Part shown: piece by piece, positions 26,651 to 35,072 of the stretch
How the letters are laid out: every line of letters begins with the position of its first letter
Position numbering within the stretch: the stretch's first letter is position 1
NCBI RefSeq assembly: GCF_030929505.1
Contig: NZ_JAVFVV010000014.1
Coordinates: forward strand, 114,221 to 178,220
Direction: 5' to 3'
Source: Mesorhizobium sp. LHD-90
GTDB lineage: Bacteria; Pseudomonadota; Alphaproteobacteria; Rhizobiales; Rhizobiaceae
Length of the DNA stretch: 64,000 bases
Notes under the pieces: generated by a model
Database searches by the model: none
The model's input: only the letters and a program-made list of their open reading frames with translations
What the model was told of the DNA's origin: nothing
Made by a program: the position numbers and the translations under genes

Positions 26651-28060
26651 TCAGCATTTGACCGGCGATGTCTTGTACGGGTCGTGCAGTTCCGGCGGTT
26701 TGACATTGCCGCCATGCTTGCTCAGGAACTCGCACGCCCGCTCAATGTCGTCAGCGAGGTTTTCCACCGTATTGCGATTGATGTGCGGTCGAATGACGAT
26801 CCGGAGGCTGTTGACGGATTGCGCATCTGCCGGCATCGAATAGGCAGCAAGCACCCAGCCTTTTTCCCGCACCTTGGCCGAGACATCGAATTCGTTGAAG
26901 TTCTTCGCTTTGGTCTTGTCGAGCGTCAACGCCACCACCGGTATGCGCTGCGTTTCGTTCATGATCTTGAAGAAGCCACTATCGACCAGTCGATTGCGTA
27001 AATACCCGGCATTCTCGACCGCATGCCGCATGACGCGCGTATAGCCGTCGCGCCCCAAGCGCAGCATCTGGTAATACTGGAGGATAATCGCAGCGGAGCC
27101 CTTGCTGAAGTTCAGCGTAGCTGTCGCCGCCTCTCCGCCGAGATAGTTGACGTAGAACACCAGCTTCTCGTTGAATATCTTGCGGTCGCGGAACACCACC
27201 CATCCCAGGCCGGGCGGCACGAGCCCGTATTTGTGACCCGACGCATTGATCGACTGCACCCGAGGCAATCGGAAGTCCCACTTGTAGTCCGGGTAGAGGA
27301 ACGGATTGATGAATCCACCCGACGCGCCGTCTATATGCATCGGAATCGAGATGCCGGTCCTCTTCTCATAGGCGTCAAGCCAGTCGTGGATCTCCTGGAT
27401 GTCATCGTCTTCGCCCGTAAAAGTCTGTCCGGCGATCGCCACCACGCAGATCGTGTTCTCGTCGACATATTTATCGAGATGTTCGGCGGTCAGGCGGTAG
27501 TTGCCAGGCCTGAGCGGAACGATGCGAGGTTCGACGTCGAAATAGCGCAGGAACTTCTTCCAGACGATCTGGACGTTGCCACCGGTCACCATGTTGGGGC
27601 GGCTGGTATCCTTGCCGGCCTTCTCGCGGGCCTCGCGCCAGTTCCATTTATGCGCCAGGCCGCCGAGCATGCAGGCCTCGCTGCTGCCGATCGTGGCGGA
27701 ACCGTAGGGTGTGGCATCTTTGGGGCCATTCCAAAGGTCGTGCAGCCATTTCACGCACTGGAATTCGGTTCCCTTCGTGTGCGGATACATATCCGGATCA
27801 GCGAAATTTTTGTGAAAATGCTGGAGAGCGAGTTCCTTGGCTTCCGGCTCGATATAAGTGGTGACAAAGGACGACAGGTTGAGCATCGGATTGGCATCGG
27901 TCCAGCACTCTGAATTCACTAACGCCAGCGCCGCCCGGGCCGACATTCCCTGCTCCGGAAATTCCTCGCGCGGTATGGGAATGTTGAACTCGTCGTAAGG
28001 CGTCAGCCGCTGCTCGGGAGTGGAAACCGAAACAGTCTCTGCAGAAGATTTCTGTGCCAT
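26651..28060 (-). CDS. gadB: Glutamate decarboxylase
   Basis: A 469-residue PLP enzyme converting glutamate to GABA plus CO2 and taking up one proton. The GAD signatures are complete: GTEFQCVKWLHDLWNGP and GSATIGSSEACMLGG near the N-terminus, MHIDGASGGF with the PLP Asp (D244), and SGHKYGLVPPG with the PLP Lys (K277). The length and overall pattern match E. coli GadB. The C-terminal tail ends PYKTSPVKC and lacks the terminal His-Thr pair that locks the E. coli enzyme at neutral pH, so pH control may differ. No GadC-type APC antiporter is visible; instead an AAE-type antiporter gene ends 40 bases upstream. ATG at 28060. Confidence 0.93.
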   Translation of the reverse strand: MAQKSSAETVSVSTPEQRLTPYDEFNIPIPREEFPEQGMSARAALALVNSECWTDANPMLNLSSFVTTYIEPEAKELALQHFHKNFADPDMYPHTKGTEFQCVKWLHDLWNGPKDATPYGSATIGSSEACMLGGLAHKWNWREAREKAGKDTSRPNMVTGGNVQIVWKKFLRYFDVEPRIVPLRPGNYRLTAEHLDKYVDENTICVVAIAGQTFTGEDDDIQEIHDWLDAYEKRTGISIPMHIDGASGGFINPFLYPDYKWDFRLPRVQSINASGHKYGLVPPGLGWVVFRDRKIFNEKLVFYVNYLGGEAATATLNFSKGSAAIILQYYQMLRLGRDGYTRVMRHAVENAGYLRNRLVDSGFFKIMNETQRIPVVALTLDKTKAKNFNEFDVSAKVREKGWVLAAYSMPADAQSVNSLRIVIRPHINRNTVENLADDIERACEFLSKHGGNVKPPELHDPYKTSPVKC

Positions 28061-28100
28061 TTCGTCCTCTCTATCTGACTAACCTATCCGCGCGCCGCGT

Positions 28101-29792
28101 CTAGGTCATGAGTAAGACAAGAACCATTCCCCAAACAGTCAGGAGCGTGTTTCCGACCGCATAGGTAACGGTGTATCCCAGCCCGGGTATCTGACTTTTG
28201 GCCCGGTCGTTGATCATGCCCAGCGACGCAGTCGTCGTGCGCGCGCCCGAACAGGCCCCCAACAGAATCGCGGGATGGAACCGGAAGACGTATTTTCCGA
28301 CGTACATCGCCAGCACCAGGGGAACGGTCGTAGCGACAACACCCCAGAGGAACAGGCTGAACCCAAGTTCCCGAAGGCCGGCCACAAAGCCCGGCCCCGA
28401 TGAGATGCCGACCACGGCGATAAAGACATTCAGGCCGACCGAGTTCATAAACCAGACGGTGGATGAGGGAATTCGACCAAAGGTTGGATGCACCGAACGC
28501 AGCCAGCCAAAGAACAATCCCGAGATCAGGGCTCCGCCTGAAGTAGACAGCGTCAGGGGCACATCCCCGACCTTATAGACGAAGGCGCCGACCAGTGCGC
28601 CGATGGTGATCGCCGCGCCGATGAAGGCCACGTCGGCGATGTCGCTGGGGCGATCGATCACGCCGATGGCCTTTGCGGCCGCGGTGGTGTCCTGGGTCCG
28701 CCCAACGACGGTTAGAATGTCGCCGCGATGTATTTTCGTGTTCGGCAATATCGGGATCTCGGTCGCGGTGGCACCGCGCACGATCTTGCGCAGGAACACG
28801 CCTCGCGCCGCCGGCATTTTCGCCAGCTCGACCAGCGTTTTTCCGTCGACCTGCTTGTTGATCACCAGCACATCGACGCCCTCAGCGGGCACAGCCAGCA
28901 ACTCACGATCCTCGACCTCTTCGGCCTCGTGTCCGATCAAATCCACCAGCACGTCGCGGCGGCCTGCCACCGCCACGACGTCACCCGCCTGGATCACGGT
29001 GTCGGCCGTGGCGTCCTCGACCTTTCCGTTGCGCCGGATGCGCTCTATGAACACGCGATGCTCGGGAAGAAGCGCCTCGGCGTCGCGCGCCGTCTTGCCG
29101 GCGACCTTGCCGCCTTCCCGCACCCGATACGCTCGGAATTCGTAATGGTGCCAGGCAGTGCCGGTCCCACCCGCCTCCTTCTTGCCGCCGAACTCCGCCT
29201 CGTAGCGCTTGCATTCCGCCTCGAGATTGATGCCCAGCAGCGCCGGCCCGATCAGGGCCAGCACGATCGCCGAACCGACGGTGCCGAAAATATAGGTGAC
29301 GGCGTATGCCACCGGCATCGCATCGAGCAGCCGCTTTGCCTCTTCCGGAGGGAGTTCAAGCCGGTTTATCGCGTCCGTCGCAAGGCCCATCGAAGCGGAA
29401 ATCGTCTGCGAGCCGGCATAAAGCCCCACCGCGGAGCCTATGTCGTAGCCCGCAATCTTGGCGGCGAGGAAGGGCGCGGCAAGGCAGAACACGCAGACAA
29501 CCACCGCGAACAGCGCCTGCGGCACGCCGTCTTTGGCGATGCCTCTGACGAACTGAGGCCCAACCCCGTAGCCGATCGCGAACAGGAACATAAGGAAGAA
29601 CGTCGCCTTGAGCGGCGGAGAGATCGTGATCCCAAGCTGTCCGATGATCACGGCTGCGATAAGGGTCGCCGTTACGGCCCCTAGACCCAAACCTTTGTAC
29701 GTAAAGGAGCCGAAATAGTACCCAATCGCCAGGGACATGAAAATCGCGATCTCGGGATAACTGCGCAGCGTGTTGACGAACCAGTCGATCAT
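28101..29792 (-). CDS. AAE-family amino-acid antiporter, copy 2 (head of array)
   Basis: A 563-residue paralogue of the copy at 17517, with the same order: N-terminal helices ([28 protein letters not shown]), two RCK_C-type domains ([34 protein letters not shown]) and a second membrane half with [14 protein letters not shown]. It is the first gene of the twelve-gene minus-strand array and directly precedes gadB, so it may exchange glutamate for GABA in place of GadC; the family is known for aspartate/alanine, so this is an inference. I chose ATG 29792, which follows GGGGAGGGA at proper spacing, over the upstream in-frame start at 29840. Confidence 0.83.
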   Translation of the reverse strand: MIDWFVNTLRSYPEIAIFMSLAIGYYFGSFTYKGLGLGAVTATLIAAVIIGQLGITISPPLKATFFLMFLFAIGYGVGPQFVRGIAKDGVPQALFAVVVCVFCLAAPFLAAKIAGYDIGSAVGLYAGSQTISASMGLATDAINRLELPPEEAKRLLDAMPVAYAVTYIFGTVGSAIVLALIGPALLGINLEAECKRYEAEFGGKKEAGGTGTAWHHYEFRAYRVREGGKVAGKTARDAEALLPEHRVFIERIRRNGKVEDATADTVIQAGDVVAVAGRRDVLVDLIGHEAEEVEDRELLAVPAEGVDVLVINKQVDGKTLVELAKMPAARGVFLRKIVRGATATEIPILPNTKIHRGDILTVVGRTQDTTAAAKAIGVIDRPSDIADVAFIGAAITIGALVGAFVYKVGDVPLTLSTSGGALISGLFFGWLRSVHPTFGRIPSSTVWFMNSVGLNVFIAVVGISSGPGFVAGLRELGFSLFLWGVVATTVPLVLAMYVGKYVFRFHPAILLGACSGARTTTASLGMINDRAKSQIPGLGYTVTYAVGNTLLTVWGMVLVLLMT

Positions 29793-29946
29793 GATTCCCT
29801 CCCCGGATCGATCTTCAGCCAAGCCCTTGACCGCGTGCACTATTGGACGAAACGACGACTATTACTAGCCATGCAAGCATGCCAAGTGTTGACTCTCCGC
29901 GCCAAAAGCAGATGATCGCTCTGGGTGGAAGATTCAGGGTGCAGCG
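29793..29946. promoter_or_regulatory. Divergent control region of decarboxylase array and araC gene
   Basis: This is the only sizeable divergent intergenic region serving the twelve-gene array. It contains TTGACT at 29889-29894 facing the araC gene, and a short palindrome CATGCAAGCATG at 29870-29881. The AraC-type protein encoded on the right is the natural candidate to bind here. No clear -10 element can be assigned by eye for either direction. Confidence 0.45.
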
Positions 29947-30981
29947 GTGTCTCAAACTGGTATCGTCTCCACGCACTTTTCGACTTCTGAACTGGCGCCG
30001 CGCGACCAGTTTGATGCGTGGCATGAATGCATATCGGTCATCTTCGATGTGGAGAACCAAAGCGAACATGCATTGGGAGGGTTTGGTGCGACGGTCGACG
30101 CATTCCAACTTGCGGACGTCATCGTGGCCGTGTCTTGCATCGACGCCGAGCGCTACAAGCGTTCTGACCAACGGATTCGACGCGATCAGATCGACCATCT
30201 GCAGTTCTCACTTTATCGTTTGGGCGGTTGGGACTGCGAAAGCACAACCGGTCCGGTTCAGGGGAAAGCGCGGCAAATTTGCGTGGTTGATCTGGCCCAG
30301 CCGCTGGTGAGCCACGAACCGCGCTCCGATATGATCAGTGTGATCGTACCGCGGGAGAAACTGGAAAGCCGGCTTCCTGGAATAGCTGCGCTGCATGGGC
30401 GAGTGCCCGTCGGACCCTTTGCCGAACTCTTGGTGGACTACTTTGATCTGCTGGCTAAACGGCTACCGGGGCTGCCGGCTTCGAGCGGCGAGGAACTTGC
30501 CAGTGCTACCTGCGACATGCTGGTCGCATGTCTAAGGCCCTCTTTAAACAATATGGAAATCGCTCAACCACACCTGGACGCCGTTTTGCTTCGCCGCGCC
30601 AAAAACTATATCGACCGCGAGCTTTCCTCGCCAAACCTCTCGCCGGACTCGGTTGCGTCGTTCCTGGGTGTTTCGAGAAGGACGCTTTACCGCCTTTTTG
30701 AGAACATACATGGAGTCCAAAAATTCATTCTTGCTCGACGTCTGGACAAGGTTCGCCAAGCCTTGGCCGATAGCGAGCACCCACGCAAGGTGTCCGATGT
30801 CGCCGCAGGATATGGCTTCACCCGTGCCGACTATTTCTCACGGGCCTTCAAGAGCCGTTTTGGCTTGAGCCCGGCGGAAGCGCGCGGAATGCGCGTCCAG
30901 AAGGCCGCGAACCCGTCGACGCAGGGTGGAGGCTTAAGCAGCGACGGCTTCGATTGCTGGATCAAGGAGTTGGGCAAATAG
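29947..30981 (+). CDS. AraC-family regulator, divergent from decarboxylase array
   Basis: A 344-residue regulator. The N-terminal 190 residues match the AraC-binding-like domain (DQFDAWHECISVIFDVE near residue 20). Residues about 215-315 form the HTH_18 pair: SVASFLGVSRRTLYRLFENIHG for the first unit and VSDVAAGYGFTRADYFSRAFKSRFG for the second. It starts with GTG at 29947. Its position, facing away from the AAE antiporter/gadB array with about 150 bases between, suggests that it controls that array. The inducing signal is unknown (acid pH or an amino acid are the obvious candidates). Its C-terminal 30 residues are extra and polar. Confidence 0.87.
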   Translation: MSQTGIVSTHFSTSELAPRDQFDAWHECISVIFDVENQSEHALGGFGATVDAFQLADVIVAVSCIDAERYKRSDQRIRRDQIDHLQFSLYRLGGWDCESTTGPVQGKARQICVVDLAQPLVSHEPRSDMISVIVPREKLESRLPGIAALHGRVPVGPFAELLVDYFDLLAKRLPGLPASSGEELASATCDMLVACLRPSLNNMEIAQPHLDAVLLRRAKNYIDRELSSPNLSPDSVASFLGVSRRTLYRLFENIHGVQKFILARRLDKVRQALADSEHPRKVSDVAAGYGFTRADYFSRAFKSRFGLSPAEARGMRVQKAANPSTQGGGLSSDGFDCWIKELGK

Positions 30982-31214
30982 CGAGTGACCCCGGGTTATG
31001 CGGACGATATCTGGGTCAGCCGTGGTTCGAACTGTTCAGGAAGTAATGCTGTGGCATGGGTGGCCCGAAAACATCGACCTCTTTTGTCTCGGCTCCCAGA
31101 TGGCTTGGGTGCGCCAAACCTCAAGCCGTTACGGCGGCCGAGTGTAACGTTATTGACCTAACGGCGGCCATAGCCAATTGTCTAAACAAGAGAATGCAGC
31201 GCGCGCCCAAAAAA

Positions 31215-31583
31215 TCAGCGTGGTTGCAAGTAATATGCTTGACCCGCGGATTGCAGTTGCTGGAGTGACTTTCCCGAGCAACTTCCCGGGCCTTCCCCGC
31301 CCACGGGCTGGGCCTTGCCGTCTATGGTTACAGTACCAGCCTGCCTGTCGGGTGTAATATAGATGGCAACTCCGTCCGCGTCGACTTTGGAAAGATAGTA
31401 CGCACGGTGGACGCCGCTAACCTCACAATGAACCATGACCGGAAATTCATCAAAGGAGCCCTCGGCGGCATGTGCTTGATAGGTAGCTCCAAGTTGCGAT
31501 AGCGCCGTAGCAGCCAAAGCTGTTCTTACAGTCGCTGCACTCGATTTCAAGCGAAGAAGCTGGCCTGATATGCCAAGTGCCAT
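31215..31583 (-). CDS. Small exported protein of unknown function
   Basis: A 122-residue protein. The ATG at 31583 starts a signal-peptide-like stretch ending at AHA|AEG near residue 40. The mature domain of about 80 residues contains VMVHCEVSGVHRAYYLSKVDADGVA and a second Cys in GPGSCSGKSLQQL, so one disulfide is possible. A longer frame to 31664 exists, but its extra N-terminus would bury the signal. No family recognised. AAGGG lies about 9 bases before the chosen start. Confidence 0.6.
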   Translation of the reverse strand: MALGISGQLLRLKSSAATVRTALAATALSQLGATYQAHAAEGSFDEFPVMVHCEVSGVHRAYYLSKVDADGVAIYITPDRQAGTVTIDGKAQPVGGEGPGSCSGKSLQQLQSAGQAYYLQPR

Positions 31584-31994
31584 TGTCGGAATCCCTTTGC
31601 TCGCCGTTATCATCGATAGCGGCTTTCGAAGACCCAGTGTCGCCCAGTTTAAGTCCTCAGGCAAGTTCAGTTCCCTCCGACCGAATTGACGTGGATAGCG
31701 TCGCGAACATATTCGCCGCTGGAGTGCTTTACGGTCTCATGCTCTGCGAAACTCTCACCAGTGGCCATGAACGCCTTCGCACCGTCGCTCATCGAGCGGG
31801 CATTGGGCGTGATCTGCGTTTCGATGACGCGCTCCGCACCGCGGAACGAAGGCCGGTCATCACCGCGGCACGCGCATCGCCCGCCGGGGCGTCCGGCGTG
31901 TCGTTGTTCGGCCGCTGCACTATCGCCATGACAGGTGTTTTCTGCGTATTCGCCTGTCCTTTTCGGCCTCGTCCCGACTGCGGATCGTCTGGAT
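31584..31994. other. 411-base gap before IS6 remnant
   Basis: A plus-strand frame runs through this stretch into the IS6 remnant, but its translation here has no resemblance to any family, so I do not call it. No other feature seen. Confidence 0.35.
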
Positions 31995-32344
31995 GCTTCT
32001 TTGGGCGGCTACCGAAACAAGGCCTCGCACCGAAGCGCATGATCACCGACAAGCTGCGTTCTTATGGAGCGGCGAAACGGCAGGCCATGGCGGATGTTGA
32101 GCACCGCGCGCACAAGGGCCTCAACAACGGGGCCGAAAACTCCCACGTGCCGTTGCGAAAGCGGGAGCGGGCGATGCAGGGGTTCTGTTCGCCAGGCAGC
32201 CTGCAGCGCTTCACCTTGATCTTCTCAGCCTTCCGCAATCTCTTCGTCCCGGCCCGCTCAAAACAACGCCCCGCATTTCAGATCCATCTCCATCGCCTCA
32301 ACGCCATGGCGCAATGGAAAGCTGCAACCCAAGCCCTCGCCTGA
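31995..32344 (+). pseudogene. IS6-family transposase, C-terminal remnant
   Basis: The last about 115 codons of an IS6/IS26-type transposase are present: KQGLAPKRMITDKLRSYGAAKR with the second catalytic Asp, HKGLNNGAENSHVPLRKRER with the catalytic Glu, and the MQGFCSPGSLQRF tail, ending in a TGA at 32344. The N-terminal two thirds, including the helix-turn-helix and first Asp, are missing, so the copy is dead. No inverted-repeat partner was found. It marks an old boundary just outside the sugar transporter cluster. Confidence 0.85.
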
Positions 32345-32412
32345 TATCCCTGCCAGTGGTCCCTCACGTCCAACCTCAGATAACGTGACAACGCCGCTCC
32401 CTCCCTTCGGAG

Positions 32413-33096
32413 TTAGGCAGCCTCGACGGCCGGGACGCGCCTAAAGATCTCGATGACCTTGTCGGCGATCGCCTTGCCCAGATCGCGGTTGTTCTGGGCT
32501 GTAAAGTGAATTCCGTCGCATCCATCGGTCGTGATGAAATCCGCCGCGTCGAGGAAGTCGATCTTCATGAAATCAGCCATGTCTCGGTACTGTTGGCCGA
32601 GTTGGGCCGATTTCTCGTGGCCACCCCCGAACATTCCCTGGAAATACGGATGGGGCATGGGGGTGAGCGGCGGCGGTGCGACCACCAGGCAACGGGGAGC
32701 CGGATAGGCTGTGCCGATGCCGCCGCCACCGGTCATCACTTGACCGACTAGCTTGGCCATGCCGTAAGCGATGTCGTAGGGCGTGCGGTTGAAGAAGGGT
32801 TTGGTGTCGTTCGTTCCCAGCAGGATGATGACGAGATCGAGCGGCAAGTGGCTGGCGATCGCCGATGGCAGGTACTGGCTGCCGTTCAGCCGCGGATCGT
32901 TGGGATCGTCGGCGCTGGTGGTGCGGGCGCTGAGCCCCTCCTCGATGATGTGGTAACCCTCGCCGAGATGCGCCGCCGCAACTCCCGTCCAGCGCTCGGC
33001 ATAGGGATAACGCAGGGTCGGCGAGCCGGTCTCGACAGGGATCCAGCCCCACGTCAGTGAGTCGCCAAAACACAGTATGGACCTTCTCTCAGTCAT
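32413..33096 (-). CDS. SGNH/GDSL hydrolase, distal gene of ABC transporter operon
   Basis: A 227-residue esterase of the SGNH type acting on acyl esters in the cytoplasm (no signal peptide). Block I is CFGDSLTWGW (nucleophile Ser at about 13), the Gly block lies around EEGLSARTT, block III is ILLGTNDTK (Asn), and block V is DGIHFTAQNN (Asp/His). It resembles rhizobial arylesterase-like hydrolases. Start codon at 33096 (ATG). It follows the ABC permease gene by 30 bases on the same strand, so it should act on the imported compound, for instance removing an acetyl or other acyl group. A second SGNH gene lies on the other side of the transporter. Confidence 0.85.
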   Translation of the reverse strand: MTERRSILCFGDSLTWGWIPVETGSPTLRYPYAERWTGVAAAHLGEGYHIIEEGLSARTTSADDPNDPRLNGSQYLPSAIASHLPLDLVIILLGTNDTKPFFNRTPYDIAYGMAKLVGQVMTGGGGIGTAYPAPRCLVVAPPPLTPMPHPYFQGMFGGGHEKSAQLGQQYRDMADFMKIDFLDAADFITTDGCDGIHFTAQNNRDLGKAIADKVIEIFRRVPAVEAA

Positions 33097-33126
33097 CGAC
33101 TGCTCCTCGATAGGGATTGCTTTTGG

Positions 33127-34083
33127 TCATTTGAGTTTCGCCGTCCGCACGCCGTAGAAGACGGCAGCGAGCAGAATGATCAGACCTTGCGCGATCAGCT
33201 TGCCTGGCTCGCCGATGCCGAACGCCGTCATCACCACGAACAGAAGCGCGAAGGACAGAACACCGAAGAACGGGCCCCAGACACCGCCATCGCCGCGGCC
33301 GAAGACCACACCGCCAAGGATGGTCGCCGCAACCGCGAGGATCGGCAAGTCGAGCCCCACGCGCACGCTGCCGACGGCGATCGATGCGGTCTGGACGAGT
33401 GCGGCGACGCCCGCGATGAAACCGGCAAGCGTGTGCGCCAGGATCACCGTGCGCTCGACGGGCACTCCGGAGAAATGCGCCGCCTCGGCACTTTCGCCGA
33501 CCGACATCACGTAGCGGCCAAACACGGTACGCGACAGGAACGCCGCCATCGCCAATGTCAGCGCAAACCAGAAGATGACGGGCGTCGGCACCGGCCCGAG
33601 CTTGGTATTGTAGATATCGCCGAAGATTGACGGTACGTCGCCTGGCGGCTTGCCGCTCGACAGGAATTGCACGAAGCCGACGAGAATGATGCTGACCGCC
33701 AGGGTGGTGATCACGGCGGACACGCGGCGCTTGGCTATCATCAGCCCATTGAACAGTCCGATGAATGTCCCGATTGCGAGCGCGAGCGCGATGAAGAAGG
33801 CCAGCGAGGCACCGGCAAAGATGCCAGACGAGATGAAATAGTTGACGAGGAGGATGATGCCGCCCCCTGACAGGTCGATGCTCTTCACCTTCATCACCAG
33901 AAGCTGGCCGAGCACCAGTACGCCGAGGGGCGCAACCTGACGGATGAAGACGCCCATCACGTTCACGTTCAGCATGTTGGGCCTGGCGATCCACAACACG
34001 AACAGCAGCGCGGCGAAAACGTAGTAGGCCGGCGGAATGCCGACAATCCGTTGCGCAAGAGGTCTGTTCAACAGCGCGGCCAT
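33127..34083 (-). CDS. Sugar ABC transporter permease (RbsC-like), second subunit
   Basis: A 318-residue inner-membrane permease of the ribose/xylose class, about nine helices, with the cytoplasmic coupling segment FGRYVMSVGESAEAAHFSGVPVERT typical of RbsC. The ATG at 34083 starts just after the preceding gene's TGA (34086-34088); an in-frame TTG at 34089 would overlap it. Pairs with the permease encoded at 34086-35072 as a heterodimer. Confidence 0.87.
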   Translation of the reverse strand: MAALLNRPLAQRIVGIPPAYYVFAALLFVLWIARPNMLNVNVMGVFIRQVAPLGVLVLGQLLVMKVKSIDLSGGGIILLVNYFISSGIFAGASLAFFIALALAIGTFIGLFNGLMIAKRRVSAVITTLAVSIILVGFVQFLSSGKPPGDVPSIFGDIYNTKLGPVPTPVIFWFALTLAMAAFLSRTVFGRYVMSVGESAEAAHFSGVPVERTVILAHTLAGFIAGVAALVQTASIAVGSVRVGLDLPILAVAATILGGVVFGRGDGGVWGPFFGVLSFALLFVVMTAFGIGEPGKLIAQGLIILLAAVFYGVRTAKLK

Positions 34084-34085
34084 CG

Positions 34086-35072
34086 TCAAAGCCCCATCTT
34101 CTTGCGGGACTGCAACCCGACCACGAGAAGCAGGATGCTGCCCTTGATCGCCGTTTGAATGAAGGGCGAGACATTGGTCAGGTTCATGCCGTTGGAGAGC
34201 AGCGCCAGGACCAGTGCGCCAATGACGGTGCCGTGCAGGCTGCCGACGCCCCCAGACAATTGTGTGCCGCCGATGGCTACCGCCGTTATCGCATCCAGTT
34301 CGAACAGCAGCCCCACATTCGGATCGCCCGAAACGATCCGCCCGGCCAGAAACACGCCGGCGAGTGCGGCGAAGCAGGAGCAGGCGACATAGGCGAGCAT
34401 GATCTTGCGCTTGTCAGAGACGCCAAAATTGCGGGCCGCGTCCTCGGTACCGGCAGCTATGCCGCCGCCTATCGCAAAGAGATGCAAGCCGAAGCGCGAT
34501 CCGTGCAGCAGCTTCCAGGCAAGCAGGATGACGATGATACCCCACAGCACCGGCATCGGAATGCCAAAAATGGAACCCGAGACGGACCGGATGACGATAT
34601 CCGGGACCGTACCGCCCGATACCGGACGCATGAGCCGTGTGATCCCCAGCAGGATGTACTGCATCGCCAGCGTGGCGATGATCGGGTGCACGTTGAGCCG
34701 CGTGACGACGAAACCGTTGGTCATTCCCACCAGCGCAGCGAGAGCGAATACCGCTGGGATGGTGATGTAATCTGGAGCGCCGAGCGCCAGCACTGCTGTC
34801 GTGAAGCTGATCACCGACCCCACCGAAAGATCGAGGCCGCCCACGACAACCACAAACATCTGGCCGATGGCCGTAATGACGAGCGGCATGGCTTGCGCGA
34901 CGAGATTGAACAGGTTCTCCGGCGCCAGGAACTGGGTCGTGCGGATAGAAAGGAAGAATGCAATTGCTGCCGCGATCAGCATCGGCAGGAACCATAGGCC
35001 TTGCCGGCTCTGGTTTCCCGTCAGCAAATTTGAAAGCCTTGTCTTCATCGGCTTTGCTTTCGATCCCGGCAT
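34086..35072 (-). CDS. Sugar ABC transporter permease (RbsC-like), first subunit
   Basis: A 328-residue RbsC-class permease. It shows the conserved DLSVGSVISFTTAVLA helix near residue 80 and the coupling block LFAIGGGIAAGTEDAARNFGVSDKR. The stop of the ATPase gene overlaps this start (TGATG at 35070-35074), a sign of coupled translation. Two different permeases in one operon suggest a heterodimeric channel. The substrate is likely a sugar or polyol. Confidence 0.87.
   Translation of the reverse strand: MPGSKAKPMKTRLSNLLTGNQSRQGLWFLPMLIAAAIAFFLSIRTTQFLAPENLFNLVAQAMPLVITAIGQMFVVVVGGLDLSVGSVISFTTAVLALGAPDYITIPAVFALAALVGMTNGFVVTRLNVHPIIATLAMQYILLGITRLMRPVSGGTVPDIVIRSVSGSIFGIPMPVLWGIIVILLAWKLLHGSRFGLHLFAIGGGIAAGTEDAARNFGVSDKRKIMLAYVACSCFAALAGVFLAGRIVSGDPNVGLLFELDAITAVAIGGTQLSGGVGSLHGTVIGALVLALLSNGMNLTNVSPFIQTAIKGSILLLVVGLQSRKKMGL

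Noticed and set aside
31577..31994. N-terminal extension of the IS6 remnant frame
   Set aside because: Its translation does not match the missing N-terminus of IS6 transposases, so the frame is open by chance.
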